From Pisaster brevispinus (taxonomy: Eukaryota; Echinodermata; Asteroidea; Forcipulatida; Asteriidae), in NCBI GenBank assembly GCA_023634235.1, contig JAMKCF010000011.1:824001-888000 (forward strand): a stretch of DNA of 64,000 nucleotides, written 5' to 3'. Of the stretch, positions 48,201-61,800 are shown one piece after another. The notes under the pieces are model-generated. The model had not been told where the DNA came from. It did no database searches and saw nothing but the letters and a program-made list of their open reading frames with translations. Numbering within the stretch: the first letter of the stretch is position 1; each line of letters opens with the position of its first letter. A program made the translations under genes and the position numbers.

Positions 48201-51200
48201 ATCAGAGTCCAACATTTTGGGTGTTGAGTTACTGAATGGTGTTGGACTGAGGACTGCACTAGTAAACTGATTATGCTTTACATGGGATTAGGCATACCAC
48301 CATAATCAGAGTCCAACATTTTGGGTGTTGAGTTACTGAATGGTGTTGGACTGAGGACTGCACTAGTAAACTGATTATGCTTTACATGGGATTAGGCATA
48401 CCACCATAAACAGAGTCCAACAGTTTGGGTGTTGAGTTACTGAATGGTACAGTATTGGACTGAGGACTGCACTAGTAAACTGATTATGCTTTACATGGGA
48501 TTAGGCATACCACCATAATCAGAGTCCAACAGTTTGAGTGTTGAGTTACCAGACGGTGTTGGATTTTGTAAGAGTGAGGAAGGATTCTAGTAAATCACAC
48601 AAGGGTGTTAGGGTTAGAAAACTGCCGGAGATTACAAAACACTTTGTGACCATTGACTATTTTTAGACCACCCAAAGTCTTCAGATGGTGGTCTTTCTAT
48701 GGTTGTTTGGTGTGACCTGCTAGCATGTGTAGGACCCATTGAAAAAAAATGTTTTTGCTGTGTTTTCCACAATGTAGATTTTATTGGTTATTTTCAAAGG
48801 TTTTATTTCAATCACACTGTTAACATTTTGTTTCGGTTCGAAAAATGGTACAGTTAAAAAAGTTCCATAGACATTACAAGTATTCTAATGTAGTTGATGT
48901 GTCGTTATATTTACAACCTCAAAGCTTCAATTTAGTAAAGGCAAAAGTGTAAATCGTTTAGAAGATAATTTTATCCTCAACTTAACAAACTAGACTTGTA
49001 ACACACACACACACAAATCACAACGAAAGTCATACTTTGATTTCTAGATACTTCACTAATCCAGTTACTTTTGCTTTCCCTGTTAAGTTGAAGTTGTGCG
49101 CAAGTGCTAACAAGTTAAATATGCACTTACATGCATTTATACAAAATTGTTTTCCTTGATTAAATAATTGTCTGATGTAAGTTGCTGAAAGCACCCAGTA
49201 TATAGTACGTGTCACACATTAGTGTAATGGTAAAACTAAATAACACTCTATATTCGAGATGAAATTATTATGAACAATTCAATATGTGTACTTACAATAT
49301 ATTCTTCACTTGGCAATTTTATATGTGGTGGTAGAGGCTCATGTTTTCCTGCAAACAAGTTCAACAAGTGCGTTCTGAAAAGTAACGAAGATTGACAATG
49401 GTAAATATAGAATACTTTTAAGAAGGAAAAAACCCAGTAATAATATTTTTTTGCATTTCTGAGATGTTTCAAGATGTCGTCAGTTACTCACCATGGGCCA
49501 TCCAATATCCCGAGCATGACCAACATGTATCTTGTCTGAAATTGTAGTGATATGTAGTTGTTTATTCAGTTTGCTGTAACACCATGTGTATGCATCTACT
49601 TTGCCGTTTAGACTTGTTCTTGAAAACTTGTCTTGCTATTTATTCTACTGCTACGGATTTGATTTTGGAATTTCGAGAGACTACTTAGTTCTGAAATGAA
49701 CTCTCCTACTTATTAAGTACCACCTGGGGAGGTAGGAATTTGGCCCGGTCTACTACTTTCACTTACTGGATCGAGGAGACTTCTCATTATTAATTTCACT
49801 GTCCCAAAAGAATTATTAATTGGTCTCAATGTTTTGACTAGCCTGCTCTAGTCATTGTCAGGGGACTGAAGAGTGTTTGAGATGCTGGTCTCTTTATAGG
49901 GATTCAGAGGTTTTAGTGTAGAGTCAGCACTGCTCTGATTGGTTTGTCTGATTGGATCGTCTCCACAGCAGTAAAATAAATAGCAAGACAAGTTCTCAAG
50001 AACAAATTTACACAGCAAAGTAGATATATACACATGGTGTTACTGCAAAATGAATAAACATTGATACCTCATTATACAATGCTTCAAACCCATATTACCT
50101 GTAGTTCTTTAAAATTCCCGGGATGTAGGAGAGAAGTAGAAAAATCGCAAAACCGCTCGCCACATACCAAGCAACTGCAATTACAATAGAGAAAACATTT
50201 TAGTTATTATTTATTATTTATTATCATTTCTGTCTGGTAATAAAACCAAGGAATGCCTTGTAAGTAAACTTAATCACTGTAACTGACAAGCCTGAAGAAA
50301 CCAGTAAACAAGGATGCTTGCTATGTGAACCAGACACACCGGGGTAAGCCTCTACTCTTCCAGGCTAAGTGTTCTCAGTTCTTTAGATGCATTACCAAGC
50401 CTAGTACGCAGGAAAACAAAATTTACAGCTTAATGTCCCATCTGAAGTACAAAGCTATTATAAATAAATGATAATTATCAAAGTAATTAAAGTATCTTGC
50501 TCAAAGAAACAAATGACCGGGACTCGAACCCACTCTCTGCTGATCAGATACATCAGAGCTTGAGTCTAGCGCAGCATACATTTTGATTCTTTTCAGTCCC
50601 TTGTATGGTTTCGTCCACAATGTGAAGTAATTGAAAACAAATTGTACAAAATCCAGAGAAAAAAATCTCATCCCTATAAATTGGTACCTGTTTGGTCACA
50701 GGAATTGAAGGTTTACAACTGCAGAGGGTTACTATGATATAGTACACGGCAAGTAGGTGATGTGATTGAGTGTTTGATGATACAAGCATAGGTTATGGCA
50801 CACAATCAGAGTATGTCATGAGAAAGATATTTGGCTAAAGGGCCATCCCAGAATTGTCCCCTTGAAAAATTATAGACCTTCCCATCGTTGATTTAACTAA
50901 CCGCGCTGGTTGGCAGGGACGGCTGAATGTTAGCAAAACAGTCAATCATGTTAACAGATGTTTCAACCAAATTCAACATTTTCTGCAAACTTTCAGATAA
51001 ATAAAATACCTCCCATGGTTGGTTACTTTGTTCCCAACAAATTCAACACTACTTTTGAACATTTGTGTAACAATGTTACTAACTGTGGCTATCTGTTTTG
51101 GTTTTGCATTTAAGGCTTTCCATAATTTTCCAACTTCGGTTGGCAAAAACCCGGGCTGTGACGTTGCAACACAAAGGTCTATAGGTAGAAATGGCAGCTA

Positions 51201-54200
51201 TTTTAAACCTTTTTGTCTTATTATTCTGCCTTACAGTTAAATTACAGGTAATTATGACAACCCTCATCCCAACATTAAAACAAACCTATTAAGGTAGAAT
51301 GAGCTTCATCTAACTTGACAGCTATATCAGCAGCTTCAGCAGTTTCATTCTTCGCCATAAATTGTGCCTGTGCTAACCCGGAGATAAGCTCCATGGCTGT
51401 ATTGAGCCACTGCAATCCAAGAGTGATAAACCAGAGAGCAACCTGTCAAAACGAAACACACAAGAATGTTTTGAAGATAGGCCTAATATGTGAGACCCTT
51501 TGCAGAATGCTATTGAATTTTTGTAATCTTAAAGTGGGGCCTCAAGGTGAAACTACTGAGAGTTATTAATATTGTGACATCACACTTTGCTATGCAGTTA
51601 AAGATGCTTGGTCCAAATTTTGGCCGATTTGACATGGCAATTAAGATTTAGCTTTAAATAGCAATTTTAATAGATTCGAGACAGTTACAAGCTTTCATTT
51701 AAAGTATTGGCACTTTCTATGAGAACCTTTGTTTTCTTGGCATTGTTTAATGAAGGTTTCTTTGTGACAATGATATTCTCCCAAAAAAAATTGTTCCGGA
51801 TATTCCCACAAATTATAATATTGCACAGAAGCACGGAAATTACTTTTTAATACCCAAGTGAAGTGGTTAAGAGCCACGTTGTAGCTCAACATACCTGGTA
51901 CAAGCCAAGTACAGACATAGTGCAAGCCATGAACAGCCTTGTAGGATACTTGAAACCAGGGTGGGGTTTGTAGTTTCGGAACACTTTCGCACGCCATCCT
52001 GTGTACAACCTGTTAATCAAATTTTGTGACAATCACTAAACTCAGTAAGCTATCAAATATAAGAAAGTCACAACACATTGCACCCTAATAAGCCATTTGC
52101 GTGTTTGATCACAAGTTACCACTTAAATTTGAATTCCTCAGACTATACAGAGATGTGGTATGTCACATGATTCAGGACAAGCTTTTGCGTAGTGACGTAT
52201 GAGATGGCGAACACCCATAGACAAACCTGAATGAATGTGTACAGCACAACGGTGATACAAAAGCTTGCCCCGAACCATTTGACATAGCAACTGTCTTTAT
52301 AGTCTGAGGAATTCAAATGTAAGCGGTAACTTAGGACTAAGCAAGTCGTTGTACATAACTTTATTCAAATCGAACTCGGAAATGGCTTATTGAAGAGGCC
52401 ACTTTCCCCCAAAAAGACGCCGACTTAAAACAACCACACTCACAACTCAGCACTGCACAAGCAGTTTGGGACCTTTAAATGGCAGACATGTGAAAAACAT
52501 TCACCAGCCTCACAAAAAAATACCATCTTAATTACTCCATAAACAAAGAACATTACAACTTTCTTGCTTTGTAAACCAAGAATGAACCTAACCAATCAGG
52601 ATCATGCAGTGGGCACTGCGAGACAACTAAAAACATGTTGACCCTTTTCCCATGATGCACTGTAAAAATGGCCTCCCCCGAGTCAATAAAAAGAGAGATT
52701 AGTCATCCAGAATTCCTCAGTGGAAAACTTGTTAAAAAATATATTCATATTACGTCGGCTCGCTGCTATGAGGTCACTAATTGCAATTTAATATCCATCA
52801 AAGGGATTTTGTTTTTTAATGAGTATAAAATTGAAGGAAAAAAAGAAAAAAACATCCACAAATAAACGTTTTTCTTAATAAATTACAGTTCCTTTTTGCC
52901 AAACAATAACTTTTTAAAACCACCCTTGATCAATAAACTTCACTAATCAGGAGCTACGAAATATCCAAAACCAATGTTATGAATCAATACAAACTGCACT
53001 AATCATTTTATAGTCCTGACCCAACGATTTCATCAATTAGCAAATATTCGCAGCTGATACTCTGAATATGGAAGGGGAACACAAAGAACCCACCATCCTT
53101 CTAGAGACCCCCTTTTAGTGTGCTACTCCAACCCATCCTCTCCTCCTCCTCCCCCCAATCTTATCTCCTCTTTTCCCACATAAATTCCCTACACTAACCT
53201 TTAACAAAAAAACAGAAACTCCAACAGACCTAATTTCATACTGATTTAAACTCAAACTGCACTACTTACACTTCTTTGGGTTTGCTCAACAGATTTTTCA
53301 CATAAACTGCTTGATGTGTCTTCATCAGCCTTTCCTCTGGCTGTTAACAAAAAAAACATGGATGGGAAAGCTACATTAAAGGGGCATGTTGCCTTATTGT
53401 GGAAGAGTAGGGGTTAACCTTGGTGTTTCTGGTTCACATAGCAAGCACCCTTGTTCACAGGTTTCCTCAGGCTTGCGAGCTACTATGATAAGTTCACTTT
53501 GAGGCATCCTTGATTTCATTATCAGAAATCCCTAATAATGATAATAATACAGTTGAAAACCAATGTGAAGAAAGTTTGAGATGCATTTACCGTTATTTTA
53601 ATTCCTTTGTAGCGTTTGATAAACACTCGGATAAACTCGACGAGGAAGTACACAGAGAGGAGGAAGAGACAAACAACCACAGGAATCTGAGGAACAATCT
53701 GTGGTATCTGTCACCAAAAACAACAAAAACAACAAAATCACTTTTTACTTGTTAGCGTCATCTTTCAGGGCGAGCAACATTGTCAGAAAAAGATGAAATC
53801 TCCAAGCATAGCAAGACTGTATGTTTTTCAACTTTCAATGAAAGAGAAACCCAAAATGTGGAAATCAGCTGATCAGCTGAAAAGTTTAATGCTTGTCCTT
53901 TTGTGAGACTATGGGACACTTAATGGCAGCAGACATGTTGGGTAAATTTCCATTGTTCACATTGTTCTGCTGAGCATCCTCACACATCCAAGAACAAAGG
54001 ATTTACCTGGTCAGTCTGCTGCCACCTAGCGCCTACAAAAGTTTCCCATTGGCCAATGAACCCTAATCCTCACAGATCCTCAAAAATTCTCTTCAGGAAA
54101 TTGTCTTGAGGATTGAGGACTGTGAGGTTGTTCAGACGCAGTACTAAAGCCGGTTTAACTCATGGTTCAACCCGATTGAGTTCAACTCTGTGTGTCTGAA

Positions 54201-55770
54201 CGGTTCTCCAGTTAGACCAAATCGGGTTTTAAACCCGGAAAAGTTAGACCGTAGAGCTGGAGGTTTTATCTTTAGACCGCTTCGGGTTTATCTTTTAAAA
54301 CTGCTTGTGGACAGAATAAAATGGCCAAATCAAGTTAACTAACAACAGACGACCGCTGACCTGTGTAAAGTCACTGCGCAATATCTACACCTCAACGAAC
54401 ACAAATGGAAATGAGAGAAAGTATGCATCTTTGGGTCATCTTAGTCCAAACATGAGAAGTGGATAAGTGGGCCTAACCCTAAAATACACTGGTACAACAG
54501 ACTGCCACAAAGTACCATACCTTCTAGGCTAGTATTGGGTGCATGGGTTTCTTCTGTTTGTACAGCTGGTATAATGTGGAAACCCTGTATACTGTGGACT
54601 GGTCTCCACAGTCTCCTGTGGAATTTTGTGGCAAAGGCCAGCATTGGGCAGGAGAGTATATCAATAGTAATAGGATGGAGTGAAACAGGAACCTACCATG
54701 GAAAAAAATACATTTGTTGACATAACATTTAAACTAAGCCAGATCAAAGGTGGAAGGAAACAGGGTACAGGGTACAGAGAGGCAGTGCATGGGAAGAAAC
54801 AGCAACATTTACTGAAAGCCCGGTTCATACTTCACATGAAAGTAAATGCAAAGCAAATTTTGGTGATGCAATAATTGATACGCCTCGTTTTTCCAATTGT
54901 GTCACAAGAACATCGCTTAGCTTTTGCTTTTGCTTTCATGTAAAGTGTAAACAGAGCTTTGAGAAAAAGTAGTGTTGTCAAAGGTGCAGTAAGGTGAAAC
55001 AACCAGTGAAAAACAGAGATGTGATAGGCTGTTGAAAAAAAAACCTGAAATGTGAGTTCAAAGCGCAAAAGCTTGAGAGCGCAAAAGCTTGCAAGCGCGA
55101 AAGCTTGCGAGTGTAAGCCTACTTACATACACTTATCCTCAGTGTTAAAAGCCCTACTCTGCAATCTTGGGCGTTCTATTTGGTTTTTTCGTCATGTTTT
55201 TTATGAATTTTACCTTCTTTTCTTTTTTCTTTTTTTTTTCTTTGGGGGGGGGTAAAAAAATTTAAATCCAGAAAAAACAGAGAAGTCACATCCCTGGTGA
55301 AAGATATTGGGAGCATATACAAGATGGAGGGTAAATCAAAAATAGTTTGAGGATATGTTGATATCATAGCTACTTTTCACCGCACATGTTTTTGTAAATC
55401 ACTATAGTCTATCAGATAAACCAAATTTTCATAAAGCTTCTTTAACAGCAAATAATTCTTAGCAATTTTTTGCTAAGCAAAAGTAAGTACTAAGTAGGAC
55501 ACCAGTCACTATGTGGAATGCAATTTTGGCTGGTAAACCTCTGGTTAGGATATTTTTATTTTGCTGAAAGCTCTACTTTTTGTGCTTAAGCGGCTCTGTG
55601 ACAATGGGCCCTGTGCCCAATTTCATAGCTGCTTAAACATAAGCACAACATAATTGAGCTTACCAAAATAAGGTTCCCAGTCCAAATGCTGTGTCACTTG
55701 ACTATTTGCAACTGGTATCCAATGTAAAGCACATTGACACATTATTGTGAAATGTGCTATATAAGAACTA

Positions 55771-55802
<32 letters not shown>

Positions 55803-58800
55803 CCTGCTAAATTTTGCTTAGCAGAAACTTGAAATTGTAAACTGCACCCTGTAAAGCTTTGGGATGTATGTAAATTAAGAGATGTACAGACCTGTTTTCT
55901 CTGTGTGTGCTCTGCTTGCTCACAGCTTATGCAAAACAGCACCATCATAACAAACCTGAAATGAAATGAAACCACACAGACACATTATCTTAACACTACT
56001 GACAGTCAGCGCAACAGTCACTCGAAAATTTGTACTTTTTTTTTAAATACAGTAATGTTGGGAAAAATGCTTGAACAAAACTATACTCCTAGATATCTTT
56101 CCCATTTACTGTCGTATTTCACTCCTCCACGTTTTCTTCAGGCCACACTTGACATCACCCACTTGAATATTCCCCGTACAAACAAAGTCCTGGATCAAAA
56201 AGCATTAAGTGTAGCTGGACCAATGATTTGGAACAATCTTCCTACTGTCATTAGGGAATCTGTTAGCTCATCTCTACTTCATAAAGCTCTTCAGACTCAC
56301 CACTATCCGTGTTAGTTTCTATTACATGTGCTATGATCTTGATGGAATAGCACCTTATGAACTTTAATTGTTACATTATTTTAATTTAATTCATGTCAAA
56401 AGGTCATTGGATAAATCCCCTTTTATTCCCAGATTAATGTCCTGCGTGGAGTCCAGACTCTCGGTTTCAGTTGTTTTAACCATCAGTAGCCTGTTTAAAT
56501 GTTTGTTAGCCATTTTAAGGCAAAATACACACTTTGATCGTCCAGGGTGGGGTTTTTTTTACAAAAAGAGGAGGAAGAGGACCTCTTTGTTTATTTATTT
56601 TTTTTATTCCAGAAGGAACGAGCCAGACTAAATAAGTGCTGGCTTTGTAGAACTTAGAAGTCTTAAATATGGGCAAATTAAATTGAACATCAAAAGAATG
56701 GTGCCAAGATGAAGCGAAAAAAACATGAAACCTTAATCTTTTTGGGAACAAAAAAATAGTAAAATTAATTTTAAAAAGATACGGCTTACAAAAAAGAATG
56801 AGGCCAAGGACGATTAACTGGTGTTTTTCTTTTACTTAATATAATAATAATAATAAAATGCATTTATATGGCGCCTTATGTAACAATACCCTAAAGCGCG
56901 TTACAAAAGACTAAGAAACCTATACAATAAAATACCTTAACAATTTACAAATATAACAATTTAAAATACTTAAAAGTGTACAAAATGCAGCCAAGTAATT
57001 AAACACGAAAGCAAACTAGACTAAAAGTAGGTTTAACAATTTTGGGCACTAAATGAAAAGAGCAACTTTAGAACGCAAGCATTCATAAAACAAAGCAATG
57101 GCTATACTTTTAAAAAGTTTAAACACACAAAAATTACTTGGCCTTATTGATAACTACGGAAGTTGTACTTGTCCTTGAATTTATCCACTAAAACATCTAA
57201 AGAACATAGAAGACTGTGCCACAGCACCTTGTAAACCATTGCATGGTGCTATATAAATAAATGGGTCTCATATTTTGTAGAAAAACAATGAGTGCATTGA
57301 GATGCCCTCCAGTGTGATAAAGTGCTATATAAAAACTGTGTAGAAATATTATTATCACAATCGACTGGTGAAACATAGTGAATCATTTATACAGTACCTA
57401 TGACAACAATGCTATCTCTGGATTTGGACCTGAGCTGATTGATTTCGTTCAGCTTAGACAACAGAGACTGTTGAAGTGGAATTCAAGAAGGCAACGTCTG
57501 ACTACGTGTCTGGACTTTCAACCTATGAGCACGCCCCCACTCATCATCAGGCATGATTACATTTCAGCTCATCAATTTCCTTGATTTAGAGTTGCCAAGC
57601 TGCAGTGCTCAGGGTTTTCCCCAGGATCTTTTCAAAACTGTTGGGCATTCTGGACCCAACTGCTGAATTGAAACAAGGTCCTTGCAATGCTTTTTACCTG
57701 GTGTTTATATTTTGTTTAAAGAGCCCTACTGTACAATCTGGGTTTGCAATATTTATGACTTTTGTGAATTTGATCTGAAGTGAAGCTTTAAAAAAAATAA
57801 TAAATCAACCCATAATTTGCGTACATATCGGCCCACAATTCCCATGTATTGGCCCAATATGCTAGCTTGTGCATGGGGAGAACCCTGGTGCCAGTGACAA
57901 CTTTTAAAACACTGTACACAGTCTTGATGTAGCAGACATTTTTCTATCTTTTTTCTTCTTCTTTTTTTTTGGGGGGGGGGGCAGAAGGTTGTTTCATGCC
58001 AGAACTAAGGTGGTATCTTTTCAATTTCAGATGACAGAATAAAAAAGCACATGTTTCTAATGGCCTCACACTTCTACCCCAGCAGAGTCCTTCCTGAAGG
58101 CGAGCAATGTTTGTATACATACTACAGGTCATTTTGGTTGGTAAGCTATTTGCAGCAGCTAGTTCCATTTTCCAACTGAGTAAAAACTGACATATATTTA
58201 CACATTTCTCATCCAGGGTCCACTATTATAAAGCTGTTAAGCATTTTTGTTTATGCTTTCGGTTCATAAACCTCTAACTGGTTTAACAAATACATATGAA
58301 ACAATTTTATTACAAAAATTAGGTCTTCTAAAAACAATTTATTACTGGTCCAGTGAAAGTGCTTGGCTACCAGAAGCAACAAAATCAGGGTAAAAGTTTA
58401 GGGCGGCACAAATTTGTGCCGCCCTAAACTTTTACCCTGATTTGGGGGGGGGCACATCTTGCTAATGGAAACTGTAGTTTCCGTTTACTTTTTCCTAAAA
58501 AAGCCTCTAATCAGCGATATTGCTTTGCCATCTTTTGATAAGATAATCTGAAATGGAGGCAAAATCAAATAAATCGTCTGGGTGTAAATACAAACTAATT
58601 TTTACAACATTGAAATTACTACATTAACGCTTATAAAATGTAACATTCTATTCTAGTGATCTTTAGTCTAAACACCCAGCAGAAGAGGAAAATGCTCTTA
58701 AAGGAGAAATGACAGACTTACCAGAAGACATTATAGATAAAACCCATGGCATTAGAGAGGAGACGGGACTTGCTGGTTATGCAAGCAAAGGTTGGAAAAC

Positions 58801-61800
58801 AGTCAATAGAGATCTCTATGGTCAGAATGGAACCAACCAATACTACAAGGAAAGTAGGAAAGAAAAGAAACAATTCGTCAATCAAAACATTTAGTTCCAC
58901 ATGGATACATTACACAATGCAATTTTTCAAGTAATAAATCACAAGGGAAACTGACTGGGTAGATATAAAAACAAATTGGGGTTGGACAAAGACAAATTTA
59001 CTAGACCAGGATTTGAACCTGCGACCTGCGGATTAACGTGCAGTTTATTGCAATTTATTGCAGTGGAGAACAAATTCAAATAAATGCTTCCCAGGTTGTA
59101 ATGTAAACTTGGGTGTGATCTCTGGCTACACAACAGATACAAGTTGAATGGCTTTTTAGGCAAAGATATTGACAAAAATAGGGGGATCGCTTACATTAGG
59201 GATAGATGGTATAGTTGGCAGAGCGCCGGCACGTTAATTGCAGGTTTGAATCCAGCTCTAGTTAACGGTTAAAAGTTTTTAACAGTTATGAGCGCTCATT
59301 TGATTGGGCTGTGGGTTAAAATCTACCATTTATACTTGGGCAGTATTGACAACATTGCAAAAATAAATTTGATTTCTGCCACAGATTAAAGCATGTGACC
59401 AAAATTGGTTATTGTCCAAGACCAGAATCCCCACTTTATGTGACCCCACATGGTGTGTAAAAAAACCTGTAAGTTCATCGGAGTCAATGAAAAAAACATA
59501 TGTCTTTACTGTTTTTAAACACCAGGTTTTGGACTACCAAGATTAAAACAAATTGTCTTGCTCATTTCTCAAAAAACTATAGGATTTCAATCAACACTAT
59601 TTCTAGGGAAGTTTTCCACTCTGACCATCTTTACACCATGAACGGTACGTGGAAATCTGTGCACACTTAAAATTTCCACTTTATCGAAGTGAACTTCCTT
59701 TAAGCTCGAATTTGTTTTGCACATCAAATGTTTGTTTCTCTGGCAGATTTAGAACTAGGCAAGTAGCCTGATACCAAACACAGGGCAAACCAGCTACACA
59801 GACCATACATCAACAGAAACACACTCTAGCTGACAACACGGACTAACCTCACACATTTTGACATCAACTTCCTAGGGAGTACCTTCGTCCCAAAACACAA
59901 ATTTGTAAACACAAATATTTTAAAAAATGTACTCGTTTAAAGTAATCAGGCACAATTGACCTTTGAATGGGAGTCTTGATATGGTAGTCTTTATTTATAT
60001 ATAAATGGATATGTTTGTGTTTGTTCTTGTTTATGCTTCTAACGAAGGTCCAGTTTGGATCGAAAGCTAAGGCCATCTCATCTACATTTTATATGTATAT
60101 ATGTATTATGCCTCTGACAAAGGTCCGGTTTGGATCGAAAGCTAAGGCCATCTTCCCTACTAGTTTTATCTATATGTGTATATATATATTTTGTTTTTAA
60201 GGCTATTTTAAGAGAGACTCTGAGGTTAAGTTTAGTTTTGTGACTCATTTTCCAAAAGAGTCCTTATGAACTTGGAAAAAATACTTCCTAGAACAATGAA
60301 ACTGACAAAACCTCCAAAACAATAAAAACCATAATTTAAAGGCTTCACTCCAGACACTGTAAATAGGTTTTACTGAGAAATCAACAATCCAGTATGTTCT
60401 TTTTTTTTATGTAACAGGGATATTACAGAGTTTGCAATGGTACCAACTATTCTATTAAACAAATGTGTCTGAAAAAGTTTACATTATAAATTTCAACAAC
60501 AACAAATTATTTCAATTGCAAAAAAACCACCAGAATCTGCAACCAGTATCTGCCATTTTCTTTATAATACCAGCATTGTGGAAGTCAAGTTCTTGAACAA
60601 CGTTGCTTACAAAATGGAACCCAATAATGGTGTAAAAATATCTAGCCTTAACCTTTGATCTTCAAGGGGACACTGCATCCCCCCCCCCCAAGTGCACAAA
60701 CGTTTGTACAATGGTAAAGTAGAATTTGCATGGGCAGAAAAAGCAGTTTCCATGGACGCAACGGGACCTGTTCTATATGAATGCGCTCTTCACTGGGCCC
60801 TAAGTAATGGTGCCCCTGGAATGAAAGTACTTCAAAAATAATGATATGTGCAGGCTTTCCCTTTACAATGTATGGGTTTGCCCTTAAATTAGACTAGCCA
60901 GCAGGACCAGTTAACTTGCCTAATCACTAGTCTGCCAATTTGTTCATCAGTCCATATTTCATATAAAATAGGGATGCTTTTCAACACTGCCAGCCAGCCA
61001 GACCATTTGGATAGAATCCTGACTGGTCCTTGGGTGGTTTAAAACTAGCTTTTGGCCAGCGGATCACTGTTGAGGGAGAACCCTGAATTAGGTGTGATGA
61101 TGAAAAAAAAAGTGTTGGCTTACTCTTTGACCATCCTGGAGGCGTCTTATGAAACAGATACGCGGTGTAATCGTTAAACAGTAGATCCAAGACCATTGAA
61201 GATGAAGCACCGAAGGCAAGGCAGTAGGCAAGACGGTCATGGTTTTCATATAGATCAACCGGACTGTAAGGACATAGAATAACGTATAAATATTGCAAAT
61301 AAATCATCACTGTTTACACTTAACAGCCAAGAACTTCAAAGGATGTGCGTCATGCCAGGAAAAAACCATCATTAATACAAAATTTACAGACCTGATGAAA
61401 CTCTTTACGGATATGAAAATATACCAGTTTTTTAAACCTTGATGACGAAGGTCGGGTTTGGATCAAAAGCTAAGGCCATCTCCCCTACTAATTTTATATA
61501 TTTGTATATATCTAAAATAATACTTTCCAGGAACGCCCACAAAAAACAGGCCTTACTCATGATGTGACGCCCCTGGTGGAACAAGAAACACAACCAAAGC
61601 ATCTGAATTCTGTTTCTACCATACAGGCAAGTACTGTTGTGGTAGCAAAAGCATTGCTTAACATTTCTCACTCCACTAGTGATGTCGTGTAATACATTAT
61701 GAGCAAGGCTTGTTTTTGTGGGCGTTCCCAGAGCGCATTATTTTAAACAAAATAAATTGGGGGGAATTATAAAATTGAATTTCACCATGCAACTTCTCCT

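Noticed and set aside
52668..52865. Plus-strand ORF of 65 codons in a STRA6 intron
   Set aside because: Lys-rich reading from A-rich DNA; no domain or splice evidence.
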